A stretch of DNA of 64,000 nucleotides from Brucella cytisi (GCA_012103075.1 JAAVLQ010000001.1:434001-498000), one strand, 5' to 3'; numbered from the stretch's first letter, positions 18,135-28,611 are shown. Numbers and translations: made by a program. Notes: generated by a model from the sequence alone, not told the origin.

Positions 18135-19496
18135 TCATTCGATAATCATGCCCGGCACGATGATTGATGCGCTTAGCCCGCCTTTTGGGCGGTTTTGCAG
18201 CCGCAATTCGCCTCCCATCCGTTCCGCCGCCATTTTCACAATTGCGAGGCCGAGGCCGCTGCCAGCTTCGTTGCGATGCGTGCCACGGAAAAACCGCTCG
18301 GTCACGTGCGGCATTTCGCTTTCGGGAATACGGGTCCGTCATCTTCGACGGTGAGCCTGACTTTGCCCGCTTCGGCTTCGATCCGGCAGCGCGCGGCGCC
18401 ATATTCAGGCGAGTGATTGACTGCATTTTCGATCAAGTTGCGGGCAGCGAGCGTGAAGAGATGCGGGGAAGGCAACTGCGCCAGCGGCATGTTGTCCGGC
18501 AATTCGATGGAAATGCCGCGTTGGGCTGCGAGCATCCGCATGTCGGTGGAAACCGCAACCAGAAGCTGGCACACCGGTTCGCATGTCGGCGCTTCAATCT
18601 CATCGCTGGTTTCGAGCGCCGCGAGATCCAAAAGCTGGTTGGTGAGGCGGCTGGTGCGGTCGACGCCCGCCGCGATCTGGCGCACCGCATTGGCGCGCGC
18701 ATTTTTTCGTCCGTCGCACCTTCGGCAATCTGTGCCTGCGTCTTCAGTCCGGCGAGCGGCGTCTTCAGCTCATGCGCGGCAAAGATCGCAAAGTTGCGCT
18801 CGCGCTCGCGCGCCTCTTCAACACGGTGGAAAAGCCCGTTCAGCGCCGTGACGGCAGGTGCGATCTCCTTAGGCAGGTTCTGTTCGGGAAGTGGTCGCAA
18901 ATCCTGCGCCTGCCTTTTGGAAAGCACAGAAGCAAGGCGGCTCAGCGGGTCGAGACCGCGCCGCACGCACAGCCAGATCATGAGCGCCAGAACAGGCAGC
19001 ATCAACAAGGCCGGCAATACGAGGCCCGTCACAACATTCTGTACCAGCTTTTCACGAACGCTCAGGCTGTCGCCAACCATGACGCGCAGGCCGAGCTGGG
19101 TATTTTCGACCGCGAACACACGCCAGCGATCGCCCGCAACCTCCGTATCGGAAAAACCGTTCGCGACACTGGTGAGTCGCACGCCGGGCGCACTTTCGGA
19201 ACGTCCCACCAGCTTGCCGTCGAGTGCCCATATCTGGCAGAACAGCTGCCGGTCATAGAGCGGAAAATCCGGCATCGGCTTCAGCGACAATTGCCCGCCG
19301 TCGCCTTCCGGGCCAACCTCCACACGATGCTCGGTCAGAAGCGAATTGACCATGCGCGCAGCCTCCATCAGGCGCGCATCGAGCACTTTCTCAAGCTGTG
19401 ACTGGGTACTGATGTGAATCAAACCACCGCGAAAAGCCAGACGAGACAGGTAACGCCAATCAGGATGCCGGTCAGGCGGCTGCGAATGGAATTCAT
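18135..19496 (-). CDS. Sensor histidine kinase (QseC/TctE type)
   Basis: Membrane two-component kinase, about 453 residues. Membrane helix near residues 10-28 (LTGILIGVTCLVWLFAVVW), periplasmic sensor region of roughly 120 residues, second helix LPALLMLPVLALMIWLCV, HAMP-like linker, H-box FAAHELKTPLAGL, N-box ARNLIENAVNHSP, and ATP-lid GSGLGLAIVKMAAERMGGEL. Breaks near 19421 (one G lost in GTTTGATT), 18695 and 18330. The ATG overlaps the TGA of the response-regulator gene (ATGA, 19493-19496), so the pair is coupled. The signal is unknown; tricarboxylate, adrenergic or metal signals are known only for other members. Confidence 0.88.
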
Positions 19497-20157
19497 GCGG
19501 TTGCCCCCGCCAGACGGTAGCCGACCCCACGCACCGTTTCGACGTAATCGGAGCCGAGCTTCGAGCGCAGATGATGGATATGTACTTCCACCGCGTTGCT
19601 CTCCACTTCTTCCTGCCAGCCATAAAGCGCTTCTTCCAGCGAGGATTTGGAGAAGGTCGCGGTCGGTCGTTCCATCAAGGCGCGCAGAATCGAGAATTCG
19701 CGTCGGGTCAACCTGACGGGTTCACCATGGAAACGCACTGACATCTCCGCCGGGTCGAGTTCCACGCCGCGCCATTCGAGCAGGGCATTGGCGCGTCCGG
19801 CACCGCGTCGGGCGACCGCGCGTACGCGGGCAGCAAGCTCATGCAGATCGAAGGGCTTGCCGACATAATCGTCGGCACCCGCATCAAGGCCTGCAATGCG
19901 CTCGGGCACCTGATCGCGTGCAGTCAGCAGCAAAACCGGTGTCTCGTCGCGGCCGCGACGCATCGTCTTGAGGATGTCGAGGCCTGAACCGTCGGGAAGC
20001 ATCAGGTCGAGCACTACGGCATGATAGTTCTGGGCGGCGGGGCTGCTTCCGCGTCGCCGCAATTCGAGACGGCATCCACGGTGAAACCGGCAAGACCCAA
20101 ACCTACAGTCAGTCCGTCGAGGAGAATCGTGTCGTCTTCTACCACGAGTATGCGCAT
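19493..20157 (-). CDS. OmpR/PhoB-family response regulator
   Basis: About 221 residues. Receiver domain MRILVVEDDTILLDGL with phospho-acceptor Asp in VVLDLMLPDGSG, Thr in LLLTARDQ, Lys in VGKPFDLHEL; C-terminal winged helix (VRLTRREFSILRALMERPTATFSKSSLEEALYG, ending ETVRGVGYRLA). A lost C near 20050 breaks the receiver domain. ATG 20157 follows CAGGAAC. It is divergent from dsbD across 143 bp, so dsbD is a possible target. Confidence 0.9.
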
Positions 20158-20300
20158 GAGTTCCTGTTTCCGCCTTCATTGATAATTAGAAGCACACGGC
20201 TTTTCACCGCGCCAGCTTAAGGCTGTCTTAAGGTGGCCGGAGCATTCGCCTTTTGCAACATGATCAATTTGTCCGAATCGAATTTAAGCGGAAAATCGTA

Positions 20301-22092
20301 ATGCGTTTCTTTGCGGGCCTCGCTGGCTTATTCATCAGTTTGTTTCTCGCGCTCGGCCCGGCATTGGCAGCGAACCCACTACCGGTCGATCAGGCTTTCC
20401 GCCTGAGCGTGCTGAAAGATACGGATGGCCGCCTCGTACTCAACTGGCAGATCGCGGACGGTTACTATCTTTATCGCGATCACATCGAGGCGAAGGATGG
20501 GCAGGGAAACGCGTTTACTGTCGATACGCAACCCGGCCAGCCAAAGGATGACCCGAATTTCGGGCGGCTTGAAGTCTATTACACCCATGCCACAGCAAGC
20601 CTGAAGGCAAACGCACAGCCAGTTGAACTGACCTATCAGGGCTGTCAGGAAGACGGCATCTGCTACCGTCCGGAAGCCAGAACCATCGATCCGGTCACGC
20701 TGGCAATATCCAGCGAAATGGGTCAGAAGGCTAAGGGACTGACGCAGGCATCAGCATTTGCTCCGGCTTCTATGCTGTCTGTTGAGCAGAATACGGCATT
20801 TGCACTCGCACCCGAAAAGGGCATGGTCGAAGGGCTGCTCGATCAGGGCGGTGCCGCGCTGGTGATCGTGGCATTTCTAGCTTTCGGTGTTCTGCTTGCT
20901 TTCACGCCGTGCGTATTTCCCATCTATCCGATCCTTGCCGGAACGCTGGCTCGTGAAGGTGAAAAGCTGACGGCAAAGCGCGGCTTCGTGCTTTCAGCCG
21001 TCTATGTCGTGAGCTTGGCACTGGGCTTTGCTTTGGTGGGTGCAATTGCTGGCTGGTCGGGGCAGAACCTGCAGATGGTGCTGCAATCGAAATGGACCGC
21101 GCTCGCGCTAGCCGGACTATTCACGCTTCTGGCGCTCTCCATGTTTGGCCTGTTTCAGATACAGCTTCCAAATTCATGGGTCAGCGCGATTTCGTCACGC
21201 ACGGGCCAACGGACAGGTTCCAAACGTTCCGCTGCCATTCTCGGTCTCTCGTCCGTGCTGATTGTCGGACCCTGCGTGACGGCACCGCTTGCAGGCGCGC
21301 TGCTTTATATCGCGCAGACGGCCAATGTCGCGCTGGGTGCTTCGGCGCTCTTTTGCGCTTGGCATCGGCAAGGGACTGCCGCTCATTGCTTTCGCCACGC
21401 TCGGTGCGGGCACGCTTCCGCGTGCTGGCGCATGGATGGAAACGGTGAAGCAGATTTTCGGCTTCGGTTTTCTGGCAACTGCAATTTTCGTTGCCGCACC
21501 GCTTCTGCCGCCCGGTGTTGACATGGTGCTGTGGGCACTTCTGCTTTTCGCAATAGCGAGTTTCGCATTTCTCAGGATTCCGGGACGCAGCGTTGTGGCG
21601 CGCACAATCGGGACCGCATCCTTCGTTTACGGTGTCATTTTGATGCTCGGCGTGGCTTCGGGCGGAAAAGACCCGTTGCAACCGCTGGCCGCATTCGGTA
21701 ACCGTGGCGGCAACCAGAATCTGGCCGCGCTGCAATTTGCGCCGGTCGAGACTGTTTCTTCCCTTCAGGAGATACTTGTTGAAGTGCGCGGCGACAAGCC
21801 GACGCTTGTCTATTTCACGGCGGACTGGTGCGTAAGCTGTTCCACTGTGGAGCGCCGGGTTTTGCCCGACGCGAGCGTGAAGAAGGCGCTGGGTGGCTAT
21901 CAGCTCATCAAGGCGGATATTTCGCAGCTCACCAGCGGTAATGCCGATCTTATGGCAAAGCTTGGGGTGGCCGGTCCTCCGACGATGATCTTCTTTGATC
22001 GTATCAGCAAGGAACCGGAGGGGACCAGATTGGTGGGCGATGTCACGACCGCCTCTATCGAACGTTCGGTCGGCCTCGTGAGCGCTGACTAG
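20301..22092 (+). CDS. dsbD: Thiol:disulfide interchange protein DsbD
   Basis: Moves reducing power from cytoplasmic thioredoxin to the periplasm, supporting disulfide isomerisation and cytochrome c maturation. About 597 residues. Signal peptide (FFAGLAGLFISLFLALGPALA); N-terminal domain with its Cys pair in YQGCQEDGICYRP; membrane domain of about eight helices with redox cysteines in FTPCVFPIYPI and VGPCVTAPLAG; C-terminal thioredoxin domain with ADWCVSCSTVE. One break near 21352. It lies close to the cbb3 cluster, whose c-type cytochromes need reduced haem-binding cysteines. Confidence 0.94.
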
Positions 22093-22193
22093 AGCATTTC
22101 CAGCAAAAGTGCGAAGCGGTTTTGCGTCGGAAAATGCGGCAAAAACAAAGAGATAGAGCATTTCCAATGGTTTAGGAAAGACAGGAAATGCTC
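22091..22193. repeat. Intergenic hairpin repeat, copy 2 (two hairpins)
   Basis: The first hairpin starts in the dsbD stop (TAGAGCATTTCC) and shares the core CAGCAAAAGTGCGAAGCGGT with the other copies. The second has perfect arms GAGCATTTCC (22156-22165) and GGAAATGCTC (22184-22193). The two modules are joined by AAAAACAAAGAGATA. Confidence 0.85.
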
Positions 22194-22236
22194 CAGAAAT
22201 AAAGGATTTCAAGATGGCCGGGGGGCAAGGAAATTG

Positions 22237-23019
22237 ATGGTATTGAATGAAAAGCCGGACGCACGGGGATCGTTGATGCGTATGGCCGTGGTTGCCTGTC
22301 TGTCTTTAGCTGTCGCAGCATGCACGACCGCATCCGCAGATCGGCCGATTGCCGTCACCATGCCGCAGACTGTTGCCTTCACGCCAGAGCCTGTTTCCGT
22401 TGAACCAGTCAGCGAACCAGCGCCAGAAGTGCAGACAGCGAAGAGTGAATATGAGTCCATGTATGGCGCGGTGAACGACCGCGGCAATCTCATTCCGGCA
22501 CTTGATCTCAACAAGATTGCGGATCGCAATCTGCGCCGGGAAGTCGATTATGCCACGACCGAACCGGTTGGGACCATCGTGGTCGATCCCTATGCGCGCT
22601 ATCTCTATCTCGTGCAGTCGGGCGGCAAGGCGATCCGTTATTCCGTGGGCGTTGGTCGCGCTGGTCTTACTTTCAAGGGTGATGCCAAGCTTGCTTACAA
22701 GTCGCAGTGGCCGCGCTGGACGCCCACGGCCAATATGATCAAGCGCAATCCGGAGCATTACGCAAAATATGCGAATGGCCTTGAAGGTGGTATCCGCAAT
22801 CCGCTGGGTGCCCGCGCGCTTTATCTCTATCGTGATGGCAAGGACACGCTTTACCGCATCCACGGTACCAACGAGCCTTGGTCCGTCGGCAAGGCGGCGT
22901 CGTCCGGCTGCATCCGTCTCTACAATCAGGACATCCTCGATCTCTACAAGCGTGCTACAGCCGGTGCGCGTGTCGTCGTGTTGGATAAATCTCAATCGGG
23001 CAAAGGAGCAAGCACATGA
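22237..23019 (+). CDS. L,D-transpeptidase (YkuD/ErfK family), probable lipoprotein
   Basis: Periplasmic enzyme that makes 3-3 peptidoglycan cross-links or attaches proteins to peptidoglycan. 260 residues from ATG 22237; AAGGA lies 6-10 bases upstream and a TTG just before is less likely. The N-terminus has a lipobox-like LAVAACTT with Cys29. YkuD domain from about residue 105 (TIVVDPYARYLYLV, VGVGRAGLTF) with catalytic HGTNEPWSVGKAASSGCIRLYN. Its stop overlaps the next start by ATGA (23016-23019). Confidence 0.92.
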   Translation: MVLNEKPDARGSLMRMAVVACLSLAVAACTTASADRPIAVTMPQTVAFTPEPVSVEPVSEPAPEVQTAKSEYESMYGAVNDRGNLIPALDLNKIADRNLRREVDYATTEPVGTIVVDPYARYLYLVQSGGKAIRYSVGVGRAGLTFKGDAKLAYKSQWPRWTPTANMIKRNPEHYAKYANGLEGGIRNPLGARALYLYRDGKDTLYRIHGTNEPWSVGKAASSGCIRLYNQDILDLYKRATAGARVVVLDKSQSGKGAST

Positions 23020-23627
23020 TGAACCGTCGTCAGATACTGGCCGCAACGGCAGCCGGTGCCGCAACGATTGCGATTTCAGGCGGCGAGAGCCTTGCGCAGC
23101 GCGTGCCGACGGTTGCGGAAGTGCTCTATGACAAGGAAATTCCGGTTCTGGGTAACCCGAACGGCAATGTGACCATCGTAGAATATTTCGATTACCAGTG
23201 CCCATACTGCAAGAAGGGGCATGGCGAGCTGATGCGCGTGGTCAAGAATGACGGCAATGTTCGCCTTGTCATGAAGGACTGGATTATCTTTGGCGACACG
23301 TCGGCTTATGCCGCACGTCTCGTTCTGGCTGCGAAAAAGTCGGGTAACTATGTAAAGGCCATGGAAGCGTTGATGGCAACACCGGGTCGTCTCACGCCGG
23401 AACAAGTGGATGCGGCACTGAAGAAGGGCGGGCTTGATCCGGCAAAGCTCAACGCTGCCTATAAAGCCGATTCCAAGCGCATCAATGCCATTCTTGAACG
23501 CAATATGGACGGTGAAGCCTTCAATTTCGGCGGCACCCCCTCCTTTGTCATCGGCACCAAGCTTTATGGCGGTGTCATGAAAGAGCCGGAACTGATCGAA
23601 GCGATCAAGGAAGCTCGAAAGTCTTAA
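23016..23627 (+). CDS. DsbA-family thiol oxidoreductase
   Basis: Periplasmic disulfide protein of 203 residues. Tat-like or Sec signal (MMNRRQILAATAAGAATIAISGG), thioredoxin fold with CPYC in YFDYQCPYCKKGHGELM (near residue 65) and cis-Pro in GGTPSFVIG. It resembles the ScsC/BdbD-like class in which DsbA is fused to a short N-terminal segment. It is translationally coupled to the transpeptidase, suggesting joint envelope work; whether it oxidises or reduces cannot be told from sequence. Confidence 0.9.
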   Translation: MMNRRQILAATAAGAATIAISGGESLAQRVPTVAEVLYDKEIPVLGNPNGNVTIVEYFDYQCPYCKKGHGELMRVVKNDGNVRLVMKDWIIFGDTSAYAARLVLAAKKSGNYVKAMEALMATPGRLTPEQVDAALKKGGLDPAKLNAAYKADSKRINAILERNMDGEAFNFGGTPSFVIGTKLYGGVMKEPELIEAIKEARKS

Positions 23628-23643
23628 ATTGATACCAGTAATG

Positions 23644-23674
23644 AAAGGGTGGAGTGAAACTCCGCCCTTTTGAT
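23644..23674. terminator. Bidirectional terminator between the dsbA-like and aldehyde dehydrogenase genes
   Basis: Arms AAAGGGTGGAGT (23644-23655) and ACTCCGCCCTTT (23659-23670) pair over 12 bp with one G-U pair, with T-runs on both strands. It lies between two convergent genes that end at 23627 and 23675. Confidence 0.85.
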
Positions 23675-25119
23675 TCAAAACGGATATTGCTGCGGACCTT
23701 CGATGGTAATCCAGCGCAGATCGGTAAATTCATTGATGACGGCCTTTCCGCCGAAACGGCCATAACCGGAAGACTTAACACCGCCGAAAGGCATCTGCGC
23801 TTCGTCGGCTACCGTCGGGCCGTTGATGTGACAGATGCCGGTTTCGAGCTTTCTAGAAAGTGCCAGCGCCCGTTTCACATCCTGACTGAAGATCGCCGAT
23901 GAGAGGCCATATTCGGTGTCGTTTGCCACGCGGATCGCCTCTTCGGCATCCTTTACGCGAATGATGGGTTTCACCGGCCCAAAGGATTCCTGCGCATAGA
24001 TGTTCATATCCGGCGTCACATGATCGATGATCGTCGCCTCAACGATTGAACCCGGCGTTTGCCACCTGCCAGAACCTTGCCACCTTTCGCTACCGCATCC
24101 TCGATGAGGGCGTCCATGCGCTCAGCCGATTTGAGATCGACCAGTGAACCCAAAACGACATTGCCGCGCGGATCGCCGGCAGGCAGGGATTTTGTCTTGG
24201 CGGCAAGCTTCTCGGCAAAGGCGCTCGCCACCTTCTCATGCACGATGAAGCGTTCTGTAGACATGCAGATCTGGCCCTGATTCATGAAGGCTCCGAAAGC
24301 CGCGGCATCAACTGCCCGGTCAAGATCGGCATCTTCCAACACGATGAAGGGCGCCTTGCCGCCCAGTTCCAGCAGAACCGGCTTCAGATGTTCTGCTGCC
24401 TGTTTGGCGATGATCTTGCCGACATGGGTAGAGCCGGTGAAGTTGATGCGGCGGATGGAAGGATGGGCAACGAGGGCCGCGACGATTTCCGGTGCATCCT
24501 CTGGCGCATTGGAAATGACATTGACCACGCCGGCAGGGAAGCCCGCATCGTTGAGCGTCTTGACGATCAGGTGATGAACGCCGGGGCAGGATTCGGACGA
24601 ACGCAGAATAACCGTGTTGCCGCAGGCAAGTGCCGCTGCTATTGCGCGCACGCCAAGAATGATAGGCGCATTCCATGGCGCCATGCCAAGCACTACGCCA
24701 ACAGGCTGGCGCACGGCCATGGAAACGATGCCGGGTTTGTCGGAAGGGATGATTTCGCCGGTAATCTGCGTTGTGAGCGCGGCAGCCTCGCGCAGCACAC
24801 CGGCTCCAAGATGGACATTGAAGCCCGACCATGGGCCGGTTGCACCGGTCTCTTCGAGCATGAGACGGGTGAAATCATCGACCCGGCTTTCCATCAGGTC
24901 GGCAGCCTTGTTCAGAAGCGAACGACGCTCATTCGGGCCGGTTTCAGACCAGTTTTCAAAGGCTTTCGCGGCAGATTTTGCAACCGCATCGACATCGGCA
25001 AGGTTGGCCGCAGGTGCGGTAGTAGTGACTTTTCCGGTAACCGGGTCCTTGCGATAGAATGTCTTGCCCGATGCGGATTCAGTTTCCTTGCCATCGATGA
25101 TGAAGCCGATTGTCGTCAT
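23675..25119 (-). CDS. NAD(P)-dependent aldehyde dehydrogenase (vanillin/benzaldehyde dehydrogenase-like)
   Basis: About 481 residues of the ALDH superfamily. Seen: cofactor segment GMAPWNAPIILGVRAIAAALACGNTVI, Gly motif FTGSTHVGKIIA, general base Glu in LELGGKAPFIVLEDADLD, catalytic Cys in NQGQICMSTERFIVHE, and the late ESFGPVKPIIRVKD. Closest in memory to vanillin and salicylaldehyde dehydrogenases, so an aromatic aldehyde substrate is likely but unproven. Start MTTIGFIIDGKETES at 25119 behind GGGAGAAG. Break near 24055. Confidence 0.85.
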
Positions 25120-25295
25120 GGTCTTCTCCCTGTTTACCTCTCGTATCATGGTATAAAAGCCGGGAGCTTGCATGATCCTTATTTGTGAACAGACTGTGCA
25201 ACGGCGCTGCTTCGAATTTGAAAGCAAGCAGCGGAGTGTAGCTTCGACGCAATGGCATTAGCCTTCCTTCATGCTCATATTGAAGGAATACGGAC

Positions 25296-26384
25296 ATGAA
25301 TCTTATGACCACGAAAACTCACGACCCTGATGAAAATCGCTGGCAAAATGTACTCGACCGCGACAAGGCGTCGGACGGTGTATTTGTCTATGCTGTCCGC
25401 ACCACGGGCGTCTATTGCCGCCCATCATGCCCGTCGCGGCGCGGAAAGCGCGAGAATGTGCAATTCTTCGACGGTTGCGAGGATGCCGAACGCGCCGGCT
25501 TTCGGGCATGCATGCGCTGCAAGCCACATCTCTCGGAGACGTTGGCGACGCAAAACAGTACCCGTTACGCCGACATGGTTGCAAGCGCCTGCCGCTTCAT
25601 AGAGACCGCGGAAGAAGTGCCTTCCCCGGAAGAAATAGCGGCTTTCGTGAAGGCGAGCCCCTGCCCATTTTCATCGTGTATTCAAAGGAGTTCACGGGGC
25701 TGACCCCGAAAGCCTATGCGGATGCACATCGTGCGAAGAAAATGCGCGCGGCGCTCGATGCACCGGAAATCCGTGTAACCGACGCCATCTATGATGCCGG
25801 TTACAATTCCAGCAGCCGTTTTTTATGAAGCTTCGAACGGGATTTTGGGAATGACCCCAAAGGCTTACAAGCAGGGTGGCAAGAACGCGGATATTCGCTT
25901 CGCCATCGGCCAGTCGACGCTCGGCGCCGTGCTGGTGGCTGCAAGCGACAAGGGCGTCTGCGCTATTCTGATGGGCGATGACCCGGAAGAACTGATCCGC
26001 GATCTGGAAAAGCGGTTTCCGCAGGCCAATCTCATCGGAGCGGATCGTGATTTCGAGAACATGGTGGCCGAGGTGGTTGGTTTTGTCGAAGCGCCACGCA
26101 TCGGCCTCGACTTGCCACTCGATCTCCGGGGAACTGCTTTCCAGCAACGTGTCTGGCAGGCATTGCGTGAAATTCCTGCGGGAAAAACAGTTAGTTACAC
26201 TGAAGTTGCCGAACGCATCGGCGCGCCGAAATCGGTCCGCGCTGTGGCGCAGGCCTGTGCGGCCAACAAGATTGCTGTTGCAGTTCCATGTCACCGGGTC
26301 GTGCGCAACGATGGCGGTCTCTCCGGCTATCGCTGGGGCGTCGAGCGCAAGCGCGATCTCCTGAAACGGGAGAGTCAGGCATGA
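25296..26384 (+). CDS. ada: Ada: DNA alkylation-repair regulator and O6-methylguanine-DNA methyltransferase
   Basis: Three-domain protein, about 362 residues. (1) Zn domain with the phosphotriester-accepting Cys in VYCRPSCPSRRGKRENV and the second Cys pair in FRACMRCKP. (2) AraC-type HTH (ASGLSPFHFHR...FTGLTPKAYADAHRAKKMR after correction, then GYNSSSRFYEA). (3) Methyltransferase with FQQRVWQALREIPAGKTVSY and active-site PCHRVVRNDGGLSGYRWG. It removes methyl groups suicidally and then activates its own operon. Breaks near 25658 and 25825. Start ATG 25296 follows GAAGGAATA. Confidence 0.93.
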
Positions 26385-27103
26385 ACAAAAATGAACCCAT
26401 GCAGGTGGAAAATATCGCCGCCTATGACTGGCAAAAAATTGGCGCTGAACTGGACGAGTTCGGCGCCACAGTCCTCAGGAACATAATTTCACCACAAGAA
26501 TGCCGTGAATTAGCCGCCGCCTATTACAGTCTAACCGCATTTCGAACGGTGATTTCGATGCGAAAACACGGTTTTGGGCGCGGAGAATACAAATATTACG
26601 CAAATCCCATTCCTGCCTTAATTTGGAATTTGCGTCAGAAGCTCTATCCACAGCTTGCGCCCATCGCCAATCGATGGAGTGAGAGATTGGGATCGGATAT
26701 CCGTTTCCCGCCGACCCATGACGAATTTCTCGACCGGTGCCACGCGGCAGGGCAGACCCGTCCGACACCGCTTATCCTGCAATATGTCGAGGGCGACTAT
26801 AATTGCCTGCATCAGGATATTTACGGTGATATTGCGTTTCCGTTGCAGGTAGCGATTTTGCTTTCGGAGCCTGAGAAAGATTTCACGGGTGGCGAATTCG
26901 TGCTGACCGAACAGCGTCCCCGTATGCAGAGCCGGGCGGAAGTCGTGCCGCTTCGGCAGGGCGACGGCGTGGTTTTCGCGGTCAATGATCGTCCGATGCA
27001 GGGCACACGTGGGGATTATCGCGTCAAGATGCGGCACGGAGTCAGCCGCATCCGGTCCGGGCAGCGGCATACGCTGGGCATAATCTTTCACGATTCCAGA
27101 TAG
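26381..27103 (+). CDS. 2OG-Fe(II) oxygenase coupled to ada
   Basis: 240 residues; ATG 26381 overlaps the ada stop in ATGA. The double-stranded beta-helix iron site is His144 and Asp146 in NCLHQDIYGDIAFP with a distal His near 219 (KMRHGVSRIRSGQRH); a following Arg (223 or 229) would bind 2-oxoglutarate. LLSEPEKDFTGGEFVLTEQRP is typical of prolyl-hydroxylase-like dioxygenases, not of AlkB (no AlkB NxYxxGxxxxxxHxD signature). In E. coli alkB follows ada, so by position I infer a role in alkylation damage. The substrate is unknown. The frame is intact. Confidence 0.82.
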   Translation: MNKNEPMQVENIAAYDWQKIGAELDEFGATVLRNIISPQECRELAAAYYSLTAFRTVISMRKHGFGRGEYKYYANPIPALIWNLRQKLYPQLAPIANRWSERLGSDIRFPPTHDEFLDRCHAAGQTRPTPLILQYVEGDYNCLHQDIYGDIAFPLQVAILLSEPEKDFTGGEFVLTEQRPRMQSRAEVVPLRQGDGVVFAVNDRPMQGTRGDYRVKMRHGVSRIRSGQRHTLGIIFHDSR

Positions 27104-27126
27104 AGGTTGAAACCGGGGTTTGATGG

Positions 27127-27154
27127 CCTTTGATCGCGACAAAGCGATCAAAGG
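27127..27154 (+). promoter_or_regulatory. Perfect hairpin covering the ribosome site of the yffB-like gene
   Basis: 11-bp perfect arms CCTTTGATCGC (27127-27137) and GCGATCAAAGG (27144-27154), loop GACAAA. The last bases of the right arm are the AAAGG of the Shine-Dalgarno AAAGGAG before ATG 27163. It lies 24 bases after the oxygenase stop. It may be a weak terminator without a T-run or a fold that hides the ribosome site. Confidence 0.6.
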
Positions 27155-27162
27155 AGTCGGAT

Positions 27163-27511
27163 ATGAGCGTGACCATCTACGGTATCAAGAACTGCGACAC
27201 CATGAAGAAGGCGCGCACGGCTAGAAGATCATGGTATCGACTACGGATTTCACGATTACAAGAAAGATGGTCTCGACGGCGAAACGCTCGACCGCTTTCT
27301 GAAAAGTGTCCCATGGGAACAGTTGCTTAACCGGGCCGGAACGACGTTTCGCAAACTGCCCGAAGAAGAACGCCAGAACATCGATGCCGCCAAGGCACGG
27401 GCACTGATGCTGGCGCAGCCTTCCATGGTCAAGCGCCCTGTTCTCGACAAGGACGGAAAGCTGACGGTCGGTTTCAAACCGGACCAGTACGAAAACTTCT
27501 TCAAGTCTTGA
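27163..27511 (+). CDS. ArsC/Spx-family protein, YffB type
   Basis: About 115 residues, the usual length of YffB. Single redox Cys in YGIKNCDTMKKAR near the N-terminus; then DYGFHDYKKDGLDGETLDRFL, WEQLLNRAGTTFRKLPEEE, and the late SMVKRPVLDKDGKLTVGFKPDQYE, where the Arg-Pro is the family hallmark. Thioredoxin-fold; arsenate reduction is not established for this subgroup. A missing base near 27223 (CACGGCTAGAAG) breaks the frame. Confidence 0.88.
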
Positions 27512-27562
27512 GGCGGACGAACGTTGCCATAAATAGCTGCCGATAACCAGATGGAGAGATCG

Positions 27563-28605
27563 ATGCGGCAGCGCGCGAATAAGGTCGTTCAGCAATGGTC
27601 AGTAAGTTGGCGTGATTCCTGATCGCGTCCTTTGCGGGCGGTGTCGCCCGGCTGATCTGCCAGTTGGCGCTGGGGCAGCCGAAACCCGTCTTTGCCATGG
27701 TCACGGCGGTGATCTGCCTAGCGCCCAACCTGCCCAACCATGGCAAGCAGGCGATAGGGGTGATGGTTGGTGTCACGACAGGCGTGCTGGTGGGAGAACT
27801 CTCGCTGCTCCTGCCAGAAACCGTTCCGGTGTTCCACACAAGCATAGTGACCTTCGTTGCCATGGTTCTGGCGACCTCTTTTGGCATGGCTCCGGCAATT
27901 GCCATCCAGTCGGGTGTCTCTGCAATTCTGGTTCTCGCCATGGGTCCGCAGGTCGCGGGAATTACCCGACTGGTCGATGTTCTGGTCGGTGCCGGCGTGG
28001 GCTTGCTATTCAGCCAGATATTGATGACGCCAAGCCCGGTGCTGCTGATCGACAAGGCCGTTCGTGGCTTGCTCGATCGACTGGCGAACGGGCTCAAGCA
28101 ATCGGCTGTCGCGCTCGAAAAACAGGACCTCGTGCGCGCCCAGAGTGCGATCAACCAGTTTACATCGGCGCACCGGGCAGTAATCGCCCTCGGCGACGGT
28201 ATTGCACTTGCGCGCAGCAATGCACGCTGGTCGTTGCGCGGGCGGCTGGTGGCGCGCGAGGTTACGGAAATGGCGGGCCGCTACGACCGGCGCGGTATTC
28301 GTCTTTATGCATCGGCGCTGCTGTTCGGTGAAGCTCTGGGCAATGCGCTGCGAAAGAAGGAGGCGCCGCCACCGCCTTGGCTTGCCGAAGCCTTACAGGT
28401 GGTCATTGCCAATTGCGAGCTGGAGGAAGGGCAGGAGCCGCGCCGGATTCCGCCGATGCCAAAGGACATTCCCTTCGGCTGGCGCGATAGCGCACACCGG
28501 CTGTCGTCGGTTCAAGACACGCTTCTGCACTTCCTGCATTCCGATATTCCAGACAGTATTCCCTTGCCCAGACAGCAGCAAAAGCAGGACGAAGTCACAG
28601 CTTGA
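27563..28605 (+). CDS. FUSC/aromatic-acid-exporter-family membrane protein
   Basis: About 347 residues. The N-terminal half has several membrane segments (FAGGVARLICQLALGQPKPVFAM, IGVMVGVTTGVLVGELSLLL, FVAMVLATSFGMAPAIAIQSG, LVDVLVGAGVGLLFSQILM); the C-terminal half is soluble and helical. This fits the FUSC/DUF939 class of exporters. Start ATG 27563 (MRQRANKVVQQWSVSWRDS) behind GGAGAG is joined to the main frame by one base lost near 27620. Substrate unknown. Confidence 0.75.
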
Positions 28606-28611
28606 AGATTT

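Noticed and set aside
18164-19258. 364-codon plus-strand frame within the sensor kinase gene
   Set aside because: Antisense to H-box, N-box and membrane segments of a clear kinase.
21181-22212. 343-codon minus-strand frame across dsbD
   Set aside because: Shadow of dsbD; its N-terminus comes from the hairpin repeat.
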